This document shows, piece by piece, positions 27,413-34,831 of a stretch of DNA of 64,000 bases. Within the stretch, counting starts at the first letter, position 1, and each line of letters opens with the position of its first letter. Under the pieces are notes generated by a model, which was not told the origin of the DNA, ran no database searches, and saw only the letters and a program-made list of their open reading frames with translations. The position numbers were made by a program, and so were the translations under genes. Source of the stretch: Sinorhizobium sojae CCBAU 05684 (lineage in GTDB: Bacteria > Pseudomonadota > Alphaproteobacteria > Rhizobiales > Rhizobiaceae); the NCBI RefSeq assembly GCF_002288525.1, contig NZ_CP023067.1:2955001-3019000 (forward strand), in the 5' to 3' direction.

Positions 27413-28432
27413 TTGAGCAAGATGCCGTGGATCCGCTTCTTTCCGTCCGATTGGCTCGCTGGAACGCGTGGCATGAGCGCTGTCGAGACTGGCGTCTACA
27501 TCACGCTCGTCGCCACCATGTACGAGCGCTGCGAACCGATCCCGGAGGATCATGCGCGCCTAGCGCGACTCTGCGGTGCCTCGAACTCGGCTTTCAAGAA
27601 GGCGCTCGATACCCTCGTTGACGAGGGGAAAATCACGCGTGTCGGCGGGGGTCTTTGGAACGATCGTGTCGAAAAAGAGCAAGTCTACCTCTCGGAAAAG
27701 TCAGAGGTAGGATCAAAGGCAGCTCGTGCGCGCTGGAATAAAAAAGATAATGAAAACAACAATTCCAATGATGCAAACGCATTGCCGACGCATAGCGAGG
27801 GCAATGCTAACCAGAAGCCAGATACCAGAATAGATTCCTCTTCACTTCGTTCAGAGGAACGCGCGCCCGCTCCCAAGCCCAATTTCAAGGCTGAATTCGA
27901 AAGCCATTTTTGGCCGATCTATCCGAACAAGGTCGGCAAGCCGAAAGCGCTTGAGGCGTTCATCAAGGCCCGGTCGAAAGCCGACCTCGAAACCATCATG
28001 GCGGGACTGCGCCGGTACGTCGCCAAAACCGATGACCGGCCGTGGTGCAATCCCGCGACCTGGCTCAATCAGGAACGATGGGGCGATGCGCCGGCGATGG
28101 TGCCGCGAGGCCAGCCGCCGCCTCGTGAGCCTGATCTGGCGGATTTGTTCAACGAGCGTGCAAGGCAACTGAGGGATTTCGACGATGACGGACGGACGAT
28201 TGAGGGAAGCTACCACGGCGGAGATCTCGACCGCTCTCGGCAAGCTCTTCCGGGCATTGCCGCCCCGCAAGGCGAGCCCCGGGGAGCTCGAGGAATCGTA
28301 CCTGATCGCCTGCCACAAGTGCACGAAGCACGCGATCGAGACGGTGGTGGTGAAGGCGATCCGCGGAGAGCTGGCGCAGCTCTCGAAATCATTCGCTCCG
28401 TCGCCAGCCGAACTATCGACGGCGATCCGTGA
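27413..28432 (+). CDS. DUF1376 phage replication-initiation-type protein
   Basis: About 339 residues. MPWIRFFPSDWLAGTRGMSA and ETGVYITLVATMYERCEPIP are the DUF1376 domain (residues 4-95). A polar Asn-rich linker follows, then a second domain (FESHFWPIYPNKVGKPKALE...WCNPATWLNQERW) like the C terminus of phage O-type replication proteins. The TTG at 27413 has AGAGG 7 bases away; GTG 27407 and ATG 27422 are alternatives. The last 80 codons overlap the next gene in another frame and look non-native (IVPDRLPQVHEARDRDGGGE), so the true functional end is probably near 28180. Confidence 0.75.
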   Translation: MSKMPWIRFFPSDWLAGTRGMSAVETGVYITLVATMYERCEPIPEDHARLARLCGASNSAFKKALDTLVDEGKITRVGGGLWNDRVEKEQVYLSEKSEVGSKAARARWNKKDNENNNSNDANALPTHSEGNANQKPDTRIDSSSLRSEERAPAPKPNFKAEFESHFWPIYPNKVGKPKALEAFIKARSKADLETIMAGLRRYVAKTDDRPWCNPATWLNQERWGDAPAMVPRGQPPPREPDLADLFNERARQLRDFDDDGRTIEGSYHGGDLDRSRQALPGIAAPQGEPRGARGIVPDRLPQVHEARDRDGGGEGDPRRAGAALEIIRSVASRTIDGDP

Positions 28433-28736
28433 GGAAATGGAATTCGTTCAGAAACAAATCGCCCTGGCGCAAGAGCGCATGCAGCTCGAGGACAAGCGGC
28501 CTGTCGCTGCGCCTGCAAAGCTGCTGCACGAGCGCGTTGCCGACGCTGAGCGAGAGATGGCGTCGGAAGGCCGCGCGCTGCTGTTCAAGGTGTTGTCGCA
28601 TGCTGACATGCTCTCCCGTCGACGTGAAATGCCGACGGGCTCGGTCTACAGGGCCATCCTCGGCGCGGTTTACGGACCGCCCGGCTCCGCCAGCGCCGCG
28701 CAGCCGCCTCCGGACGACGACGATATTCCGTGGTGA
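28185..28736 (+). CDS. Hypothetical phage early protein, helical
   Basis: 183 residues from ATG 28185. The N-terminal half is globular (LGKLFRALPPRKASPGELEE, YLIACHKCTKHAIETVVVKA). It is followed by a charged coiled coil (FVQKQIALAQERMQLEDKRP) and ends in an acidic tail (PPPDDDDIPW). Good codon usage and protein-like composition make it the real frame over the 248-base overlap with the DUF1376 gene. It may be a helicase-loader partner by position; this is not shown by sequence. Confidence 0.65.
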   Translation: MTDGRLREATTAEISTALGKLFRALPPRKASPGELEESYLIACHKCTKHAIETVVVKAIRGELAQLSKSFAPSPAELSTAIREEMEFVQKQIALAQERMQLEDKRPVAAPAKLLHERVADAEREMASEGRALLFKVLSHADMLSRRREMPTGSVYRAILGAVYGPPGSASAAQPPPDDDDIPW

Positions 28737-28768
28737 CGTGAGACGAGATGATGCGGGAATGACGCACG

Positions 28769-29281
28769 ATGAGACATTTGGCACAGCTTAAGCGATCAGA
28801 AATTTACGTCTCGGCCCGCGATGTCATGGACCGTTACGACATCTCGCGCTCCACTCTCGATCGCTGGATCAAAAAGCGCGGTTTCCCGGCTCCGCGCATG
28901 ATCGTAGGCAAGCGTCATTTCCTGCTGTCGCAGGTCGACGCTTGGGATGTTGAGCAATGCGGCGTCGAGGCTGAACCGCAAGGCGAAATCGCCTTCGGCA
29001 TGCCGATCGTTTCCGGGCTGGTCCAGAGCTATGACGATCTGGTTGCCGCGATGATAGAGCGCCGCAAGGATCTCGGCCTATCCTGCATCGAGCTCGACGC
29101 TCTGTCGGGCATGCAAGAGGGCTATGCGAACAAGCTGGAAAACTGGCGGAAGCAATACGGGCGCGGCATGGGGCCCGACACATTCCCGCTCTGGCTCGGC
29201 GGGCTTAGGCTCGGCCTGGTCCTCGTCGAGTTGCCACGCAGGCCGCGGAAGAGGAAACAGGCAGTAGGAGAACAAGCATGA
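28769..29281 (+). CDS. Phage DNA-binding protein with excisionase/MerR-type HTH
   Basis: 170 residues. VSARDVMDRYDISRSTLDRW then IKKRGFPAPRMIVGKRHFLL is a winged-helix AlpA/MerR-like domain. The C-terminal half has a second HTH-like part (ERRKDLGLSCIELDALSGMQ, EGYANKLENWRKQYGRGMGP). The last codons overlap the Tat-signal gene by 4 bases. It is a likely regulator in the rightward early operon. Confidence 0.65.
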   Translation: MRHLAQLKRSEIYVSARDVMDRYDISRSTLDRWIKKRGFPAPRMIVGKRHFLLSQVDAWDVEQCGVEAEPQGEIAFGMPIVSGLVQSYDDLVAAMIERRKDLGLSCIELDALSGMQEGYANKLENWRKQYGRGMGPDTFPLWLGGLRLGLVLVELPRRPRKRKQAVGEQA

Positions 29282-29724
29282 AGCGGCGCGGTTTTCTCGG
29301 TTTCCTCGGTGGTGCTGCCGCCGCCGGTCCAGCACTGGCAAAGCAGGCTGCTGATCCTGTCCTGCGTCAGGCTGGGTTCCCTATGGGTGGTGAGGTGGCC
29401 GGCGCCGCTCTGATGCCTGCGCCTGCGCCGCCTGCCGGTGCGATCTCAAAAGCGATAAGGTGGATTCGGAAGCAAGGAATTCCGGCTTGGAAGATGCGCG
29501 AAATCAGTCAGCGCGCTAACTATGAGCGGAGATACGGCCTTGACCCTGACCTGGCGTGCCTTGTTTCCGTATCGCCTGGTTGGAAGGCGAGAACGCAACG
29601 CAGTCGCAATTTAGAGCGAATGATCGAGGAATCGGTCTCAAGGATAGGCCACCATCAAGAGCGACATGGCTATCTTGGTAAGCTGCAAGAGAAGTTCGGC
29701 ATTGATGCCGACTGGTACGACTGA
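29278..29724 (+). CDS. Phage protein with a twin-arginine-type signal
   Basis: 148 residues starting MKRRGFLGFLGGAAAAGPAL then AKQAAD: an RR motif, hydrophobic core and AxA-like site as in Tat signals. The mature part is basic and helical (SKAIRWIRKQGIPAWKMREI, YLGKLQEKFGIDADWYD) with no recognised domain. GGAG precedes the ATG. It is the last gene of the rightward early operon. A second phage protein with the same leader type is at 50787. Confidence 0.6.
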   Translation: MKRRGFLGFLGGAAAAGPALAKQAADPVLRQAGFPMGGEVAGAALMPAPAPPAGAISKAIRWIRKQGIPAWKMREISQRANYERRYGLDPDLACLVSVSPGWKARTQRSRNLERMIEESVSRIGHHQERHGYLGKLQEKFGIDADWYD

Positions 29725-29727
29725 TCG

Positions 29728-30066
29728 TCAATCAGCCTTCATCGTGATCTTGACCGGCCGCGTGATCACCAGTGATGTCGACAGCCAATCGAATTCGACA
29801 CCGATCGAGGCAGCGGCGCAGGCCATCGTATAACGCCGGCGCGCCATCGGATCGATTTCCTTGTTCGGGCGCTCGAAGTCCTTGATTGCCGCCGCGCTGA
29901 AGCCGATCAGCGGCGCCAGTTGCTCCCGGGATAGCTCCATCACCTCTTCGCGCCACCATTTGCACTTCAAGTGCTCCGGTGCGTCGGCGGGCGGTCGTTC
30001 CATGCGTTGCTGATCCTGGGTGCTGGCGTCCTCGGCAACATGCATATTTCGGGTTACCGTGTCCAT
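29728..30066 (-). CDS. XRE-type HTH regulator
   Basis: 112 residues if started at ATG 30066 (ATG 30045 is an alternative; neither has a clear ribosome binding site). CKWWREEVMELSREQLAPLI then GFSAAAIKDFERPNKEIDPM is a helix-turn-helix, followed by ARRRYTMACAAASIGVEFDW. It is the distal gene of a short minus-strand operon that faces the late genes and may control the three-site operator at 31397-31489. Confidence 0.7.
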   Translation of the reverse strand: MDTVTRNMHVAEDASTQDQQRMERPPADAPEHLKCKWWREEVMELSREQLAPLIGFSAAAIKDFERPNKEIDPMARRRYTMACAAASIGVEFDWLSTSLVITRPVKITMKAD

Positions 30067-30176
30067 CTGGATTGCTCGACAGCTCAGGGGCGTGATAAAA
30101 GCGGGCATCCTTTCTGTGAGGATAGCCCTTCGGGGTGGGGCGCGGGTGCTGGCAAAACTCCCGCGCCTTTTTCGTG

Positions 30177-31055
30177 TCAGGCGGTCACCGCCTCGAGCGC
30201 ATATTCCGGGAACGTGTCGCGCTGCACGCGTCCAAACGAGGTGTACTCGACGCTGTAGCCGGAAGAGGTGCGGCGCTTCACGACGCCCTCGACCTTCATC
30301 AGCAGGCGCGTGGCAATCACCTTGTCGCCTGCCTTGAACTTGTGCTGCACCTCGGCCTTGCCGGTTCCCTTCGTGACCAGATCGACATGATGCTTGCCGA
30401 CGGTCTGGCAGAAGCCGCGATCGGTGAAGTTGATTGCGAAGGTCTTCGTATTGACCTTCGTCACAATGCCGACGCCATACAGGCAAGACTTCACAGTGTC
30501 GCCAACCTCGATGTTAGAGCGGGCCTGCCGCTCCTCTTCGCGCTGGCGCTCTGCATCGCCCTTCACGCGCGCCGGCTCGAGCCATTTAGCTTTCTGGCGG
30601 AGCTTATTCGCCTCGGTGCGCTCGGTCATTTCTGTTTCGAACGCCTTGTTAAAGCGGTCGATCAACGCGCGGTGGCGGCGCTCGGAGTGGTGCCCGATCT
30701 TCACCGGCTCGCCCAGGCGCAGGAAGTCGCGTTCGTGATCGCCGATGCGGCCATGCGCCTTATGCGCGCGCTTATCCGCTGCCTCTGCCTGTTTCAGCAG
30801 GCGCTCGCGGTACCTGTCCTTGCGGGCCTGCCGGATCTCGCGCAGGCGCTCCCCTGCCGCCTCAGTTATTTGCTCTTCGCGGGCCTCGTAAGGCTCGACG
30901 ATCAAGCCCTGCTCGAGCGCATAGGCAGTCACCGCTTCCGCCTTGTTGGCTGCGATGATGTAGGCCTTTTCGCTGTAGTCGAAGATTGCGCCATTGGTGC
31001 GCAGCACGCGGCGGTGCGTGTAGGTGTCGCCGGTGATGATGAAAGCGTTCTTCAT
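30177..31055 (-). CDS. DUF3560 domain protein
   Basis: 292 residues. The N-terminal KNAFIITGDTYTHRRVLRTN, a long charged helical middle and GHHSERRHRALIDRFNKAFE are the DUF3560 signature. The C-terminal 110 residues contain two beta-type repeats (IEVGDTVKSCLYGVGIVTKV and FKAGDKVIATRLLMKVEGVV). DUF3560 proteins are common on plasmids and phages; function unknown. Transcribed leftward from the 31.4-kb regulatory region. Confidence 0.75.
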   Translation of the reverse strand: MKNAFIITGDTYTHRRVLRTNGAIFDYSEKAYIIAANKAEAVTAYALEQGLIVEPYEAREEQITEAAGERLREIRQARKDRYRERLLKQAEAADKRAHKAHGRIGDHERDFLRLGEPVKIGHHSERRHRALIDRFNKAFETEMTERTEANKLRQKAKWLEPARVKGDAERQREEERQARSNIEVGDTVKSCLYGVGIVTKVNTKTFAINFTDRGFCQTVGKHHVDLVTKGTGKAEVQHKFKAGDKVIATRLLMKVEGVVKRRTSSGYSVEYTSFGRVQRDTFPEYALEAVTA

Positions 31056-31068
31056 GGTCCCGACCTCC

Positions 31069-31308
31069 TTAAACGCTCAACTGTGCGTAGGCTTCGGGGC
31101 ACTCGTAGCGGATGGCGTCACCATCCCACATCGGCCCGTTTATGCCGGCGAATTTCGGCTGACCGCGCAGCTCCTCGCGCTGATGCTGGTTGTCGTTCAG
31201 CCGGGTGAAGGCATAGCCGCGGATTTCCATGAAGGGGATGAGGTTCTCGGCGTCGACCTCGTGCGTGAACCATTGGCCGTCGACGATCTGAATAATGCGG
31301 GCTTTCAT
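31069..31308 (-). CDS. Small hypothetical phage protein
   Basis: 79 residues from ATG 31308: MKARIIQIVDGQWFTHEVDA then LIPFMEIRGYAFTRLNDNQH and a tail with WDGDAIRYECPE. It is the first gene of the leftward operon read from the 31.4-kb operator region. No family recognised. Confidence 0.6.
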   Translation of the reverse strand: MKARIIQIVDGQWFTHEVDAENLIPFMEIRGYAFTRLNDNQHQREELRGQPKFAGINGPMWDGDAIRYECPEAYAQLSV

Positions 31309-31682
31309 CGTGATTGTCCTTGTCTGTGAGTTGGTGAAACCGGCTGGCAACCGGCAGACAGATACAACCACAGGCCACCCAATCTGTCAACAGCATGGGG
31401 TGTTTAATATCCGATAAGCGGCATACTAGGGATATTAACCACCCTATCAGGATGATGCACGATGAGACACTATGGGTATTAACCACCCCACGAAATGTTT
31501 AAAGGAAATCATGCTAATTTTAAGCCATTGACAATACAGCATAAAAAACCTGTGCTTTGCGTCCTTTTCTCCACAGGTGCTTATATCGCGCGGCGGTTCC
31601 CCCTTCTCCCCTTGCTCCCGCCCTCTCCTCCCTTCGGTCGGGACAAGATCGGAGCGAACACAGAGAGCAAGACGAGCAAGCG
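31309..31682. promoter_or_regulatory. 374-base divergent regulatory region between the minus-strand operon and the late genes
   Basis: It contains three copies of a 16-base motif: GGGGTGTTTAATATCC at 31397-31412 (plus), and, on the minus strand, GGGTGGTTAATATCCC (31429-31444) and GGGGTGGTTAATACCC (31474-31489). A TTGACA at 31528-31533 is followed 17 bases later by TGTGCT (31551), the start of the first TGTGCTTTGC element. The region is AT-richer than its surroundings. The motif trio suggests a phage regulator controlling the early/late switch. Confidence 0.6.
31551..31560 (+). promoter_or_regulatory. Late element 1 (TGTGCTTTGC) upstream of terS
   Basis: 132 bases before the small-terminase start. 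GCTTATAT lies 28 bases downstream of its first base, a possible -10 with the element as an extended -35. See the other five copies at 34559, 36553, 39359, 51189 and 54350. Confidence 0.6.
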
Positions 31683-32240
31683 ATGGGCATGCCTTCCAAG
31701 ACCACAGCCGATTACCGGCACGCCGGACAGAAGGCCGCCGCCGCCCTCCGGAAAGAGAAGAAAGAACCCCGTCTCACCGACAAGCAGCGCGCCCTCATCG
31801 ACTTCATGGTCCACGAGGGTATGGACCGCAAGCGAGCCGCTGAAGCCGCTGGCGTCACTGACGAGACAGCCCGCCTCGCTCTCCGAAATCCCCAAGTGCT
31901 CGCTTATCTCAATGAGGAGATGGAGGTGTTGAGAACGGGCGCGAGGCCACGTGCCTTGCGTAAGATGGCCGATCTGCTCGACGCCAAGACCGAGCGCATC
32001 CAGTTCGAGGCGGCTAAGTATCTGGACGGTATGGACAGGCCGAGCCATGCGGTAGGCGCCACACAGGTCAATGTGCAGGTCACCAACACGGTGAACGTGA
32101 CGCCTGGCTATGTCATCGACCTGAGGCCGGGCGAGTTCAACGAGGCTGCAGGTGCACAACAGATAGAGCATCTGGCGCATGAAGAGGCTATCTCATTGGA
32201 AGAGTTAGCAGTTTCGGAGGACGTTCCCCTTGAGGACTAG
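31683..32240 (+). CDS. terS: Terminase small subunit
   Basis: 185 residues from ATG 31683 (ATG 31689 is possible). The N-terminal HTH region is DKQRALIDFMVHEGMDRKRA then AEAAGVTDETARLALRNPQV, the usual TerS DNA-recognition fold. Then come a helical oligomerisation part and a C-terminal tail (EEAISLEELAVSEDVPLED). It recognises phage DNA for packaging and recruits TerL, encoded 370 bases downstream. It is the first late gene after the regulatory region. Confidence 0.8.
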   Translation: MGMPSKTTADYRHAGQKAAAALRKEKKEPRLTDKQRALIDFMVHEGMDRKRAAEAAGVTDETARLALRNPQVLAYLNEEMEVLRTGARPRALRKMADLLDAKTERIQFEAAKYLDGMDRPSHAVGATQVNVQVTNTVNVTPGYVIDLRPGEFNEAAGAQQIEHLAHEEAISLEELAVSEDVPLED

Positions 32241-32297
32241 GGAACGCGGCCCCCGTACCCCCTTTGTTCCCCTGAAATCGCGCTTGGGAGGGGGTGG

Positions 32298-32350
32298 GGG
32301 GAAAAATCGTGGCTCTGCTCCCAGTCCACCCTCACCCACACGATTTCCCC
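32298..32350. promoter_or_regulatory. Inverted repeat downstream of terS (possible packaging site or terminator)
   Basis: GGGGAAAAATCGTG (32298-32311) and CACGATTTCCCC (32339-32350) pair over 12 bases with a 2-base bulge around a 27-base loop. Upstream is an extreme G-run (GGGAGGGGGTGGGGGG, 32285-32301). It lies in the 160-base gap between terS and the membrane-protein gene; packaging sites are often next to terS. No U-tract follows that would prove a terminator. Confidence 0.4.
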
Positions 32351-32401
32351 TTTTGGGAGATTGGCAGTCGGAATTTTTTTAACCTCTGAGGAGTTCGAGC
32401 G

Positions 32402-32608
32402 ATGGAACTGACGGTGACATTCGGATGGTGGCTTCTTCCCTTAGCGGTCACGCTGCTGTCTTTCGGCTTCAGCCTCGTCCGAGTGGGTAAAAGCGAGCCT
32501 TACGGCGATTACGGCATGATCGGTCAGGCCCTTGCGTTCGCGTTCATGATGGCGCTCTCGCTGATTGCCTCACTCGTCGCGTGGCTAATCTGGGCGCTGG
32601 TGGCCTGA
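32402..32608 (+). CDS. Small two-span membrane protein (holin-like)
   Basis: 68 residues with two membrane helices (VTFGWWLLPLAVTLLSFGFS and ALAFAFMMALSLIASLVAWL) joined by a short charged loop (VRVGKSEPYGDYG). GAGGAG precedes the ATG. Its stop overlaps the TerL start (TGATG). Size and topology fit a class II holin; the lysis genes are far away at 54.4 kb and lack an obvious holin, so this is a candidate, not a proof. Confidence 0.6.
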   Translation: MELTVTFGWWLLPLAVTLLSFGFSLVRVGKSEPYGDYGMIGQALAFAFMMALSLIASLVAWLIWALVA

Positions 32609-34203
32609 TGCTGCAGATCGAGGAACCGGATCGCCCGCTGCAGCTGCCGAAGATCGAGCTCGATGCTCAGGGGCGGAAGATCTACAAGCCTGACGGGGCG
32701 GTGTTGCGGGATTTCCTGCGCTGCCGGAAGCACGTTTCGGTGATCCGCGGTTCGATCGGGTCGGGCACGTCGACGGCCTGCATCATGAAGATGTGGATGA
32801 TTTCGTGCGAGCAGCGGCCGAACGGCGATGGCGTCAGGAAGACGCGTTGGGCGGTCTGCCGCAACACCTTCCCTGATCTGAAGAACACGACGGTCAAGTC
32901 CTGGCTCGATTGGTTCCCCGAAGAGATGTACGGGCGGTTCTATTGGGATCGGCCGTATAAGCACATCATCCGGCTCGGCGACGTCGAGATGGAAGTGATC
33001 TTCCTGGCGCTCGATAGCGAAGACGACATTCGCAAGCTGCGGTCGTTCGAATTCACCGGCATATGGTTCAACGAGCTCGAGTTCATCGATAAGGCGATTC
33101 TCGACGAGGCGGAAAGCCGAACCGGCCGATATCCGGCGGTGAAGGACGGCGGCGCGACGTGGGACGGCGTGATTGCCGACATGAACGCGCCCCGCGAGGA
33201 TCATTTCATTCCGCTGATGATGGGCGAGGTGCCCCTTCCCGACGATTGGACGGAAGAGGAGCGGCTTGCCTTTCGGAAGCCAGACAACTGGGGCTATCAC
33301 GTGCAACCGCCGGCCATGCTCGAGATCAAGGACGCTTCCGGCACGTTGATCGGGTACAAGATGAACCCGCTGGCGGAAAACACGCGGTGGCTGAAGCCCG
33401 GCTATTACGCGGAAAAGATCAAGGGCAAGACGAAGCAGTGGATCGACAGTCGCGTCCTCAACAAGATCACGGTTTACGTCGACGGCAAGCCCGTCTGGCA
33501 GCAATTCAATTCGGACATCCACGTTTCCGACGCGCCTCTTGAGCCTATTCCCGGCTGGCCGGTCTATGTGGGCCTCGATTTCGGCCGAAATCCCGCATGC
33601 GTCGTGGGGCAGCTCGTCAACAATCGCTGGCGGATCTTCGCGGAACTGACGGCGCGCGGTGTGGGCGCGTCGATTTTCGCACCCCTGGTGAAGCAGTTGC
33701 TGGATAGGCGCCTTCGCTACTGGACGCCAGCGAACAATCACGGCGATCAAGATGCCTATCAGGTCGAATTTTTCGGTGATCCTAAGGGCGAGGACGGCAC
33801 CCAGGCGGACGAAACGACGGCTTACGACATCTATCGTAGCCACGGCATGCCGGTCCGGCCCGCACCGGTCAAGAACAACCACATCGAGACCCGCATCAAC
33901 GCGGTAGAATACGCGATGATCACGATGGTGAACGGCTATCCGCGGTTTCTGGTGTGCGGCACGAACTGCCGGACGCTGAAAGTCGCCTGCGCCGGTGGCT
34001 ATCACTTCGCCCGCATCAAGGGCACGTCCCGGCACAAGGAAGAACCTGAGAAGGATCGATATTCCGACGTCGCCGACGCCTGCCAGTACATGGTTCTCGG
34101 CGCTGGTGAAGGCCGCGTGGTCACCGGCGGGCAGCACAAGGGCGGGGGAAAGCCCGTCGACATCAAGGTCAAGAAGAAATCGAGGCGGCGCGGTGGGTTC
34201 TGA
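32608..34203 (+). CDS. terL: Terminase large subunit
   Basis: 531 residues. The ATPase motif VIRGSIGSGTSTACIMKMW is a Walker-A variant near residue 48. FEFTGIWFNELEFIDKAI contains the Walker B region. The nuclease domain starts with YVGLDFGRNPACVVGQL near 320, followed by acidic residues in DRYSDVADACQYMVLG near 490. It packages DNA into the prohead with TerS and the portal. The start ATG overlaps the upstream stop. The C terminus is basic (KKKSRRRGGF). Confidence 0.93.
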   Translation: MLQIEEPDRPLQLPKIELDAQGRKIYKPDGAVLRDFLRCRKHVSVIRGSIGSGTSTACIMKMWMISCEQRPNGDGVRKTRWAVCRNTFPDLKNTTVKSWLDWFPEEMYGRFYWDRPYKHIIRLGDVEMEVIFLALDSEDDIRKLRSFEFTGIWFNELEFIDKAILDEAESRTGRYPAVKDGGATWDGVIADMNAPREDHFIPLMMGEVPLPDDWTEEERLAFRKPDNWGYHVQPPAMLEIKDASGTLIGYKMNPLAENTRWLKPGYYAEKIKGKTKQWIDSRVLNKITVYVDGKPVWQQFNSDIHVSDAPLEPIPGWPVYVGLDFGRNPACVVGQLVNNRWRIFAELTARGVGASIFAPLVKQLLDRRLRYWTPANNHGDQDAYQVEFFGDPKGEDGTQADETTAYDIYRSHGMPVRPAPVKNNHIETRINAVEYAMITMVNGYPRFLVCGTNCRTLKVACAGGYHFARIKGTSRHKEEPEKDRYSDVADACQYMVLGAGEGRVVTGGQHKGGGKPVDIKVKKKSRRRGGF

Positions 34204-34669
34204 GCGGGCATTTGGCGGATTGCGGCTTTCCGAGTGCGAGCCGAAGGATTGGTTCCTCGTTTTCCATGAGGATTCGCCGAAATGGTGGATCCGCTGGCTC
34301 GCGCGCGGCCGGTTCAAACATGTTTCCGTGTTCGGGGTCGTTCCTCGCGCGAATTCGTGGGTCTTCTACGACTTCAACCTTGACCGGTCCCGCGTTTACG
34401 TCGTCGCCAACCATGAGGCGGACATCGCGATCGGTCATTTCAGCAGCCAGGGCACCGTTGTGCGCGTGGCGCGCCCGATCGGGCGCGATGGTGAGATCAA
34501 TCTTCGGCCTGGCTGGTGGTGCGTCCCGGCCGTCGCCCATATCGTCGGCCTGCGGGGGTGTGCTTTGCGACCTGATGCCCTTTTTCGGCAATGTCTCGCC
34601 CAAGGTGGCGAAATTATCGAGCCGAAAGGTGCCGGAAATGAAGGTCAAGACCCCGAGCCAGAAGGCTGA
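34193..34669 (+). CDS. Hypothetical phage head-region protein
   Basis: 158 residues from GTG 34193 (GAGGCGGC upstream), overlapping TerL by 11 bases. DWFLVFHEDSPKWWIRWLAR then GRFKHVSVFGVV and a WWCVPAVAHIVGLRG segment suggest a compact, possibly peptidase-like fold; it recurs in this position in related podoviruses as I recall. Function unassigned. It contains late element 2 within its codons. Confidence 0.65.
   Translation: MGSERAFGGLRLSECEPKDWFLVFHEDSPKWWIRWLARGRFKHVSVFGVVPRANSWVFYDFNLDRSRVYVVANHEADIAIGHFSSQGTVVRVARPIGRDGEINLRPGWWCVPAVAHIVGLRGCALRPDALFRQCLAQGGEIIEPKGAGNEGQDPEPEG
34559..34568 (+). promoter_or_regulatory. Late element 2 (TGTGCTTTGC)
   Basis: Inside the 3' part of the preceding gene, 79 bases upstream of the next start (34638). 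It encodes part of CALRPD there, so it is under coding constraint as well. Confidence 0.45.
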
Positions 34670-34820
34670 TCCCGAGCTGCAGCGCCAGCAGCAGGCGGCA
34701 CAGCAGGAAAAGATCAACGCCATTCAGGACAGGCTCGGTACCGAGACCGATCAGGCTCTCCGGTATTTCGGTGCCCGACGCGCGCTTTCCGGCGCGCGCG
34801 GCTCCATGCTCACGCGCTGA
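34638..34820 (+). CDS. Small phage structural-region protein
   Basis: 60 residues from ATG 34638 with AAAGGTG upstream, beginning inside the previous gene. A Gln-rich helix (ELQRQQQAAQQEKINAIQDR) is followed by a basic C terminus (YFGARRALSGARGSMLTR). Short proteins of this kind sit between terL and portal in T7-like temperate phages. Role unknown. Confidence 0.6.
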   Translation: MKVKTPSQKADPELQRQQQAAQQEKINAIQDRLGTETDQALRYFGARRALSGARGSMLTR

Positions 34821-34831
34821 GGGTATAAGAC

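Noticed and set aside
28759..28791. Ten-codon ORF (MTHDETFGTA) before the HTH gene
   Set aside because: Too short and without a ribosome site. It shares GCACGATGAGACA with 31458-31470, which may be coincidence.
32524..34317. 597-codon minus-strand ORF under terL
   Set aside because: Antisense of a clear terminase; no ribosome site and no recognisable motifs.
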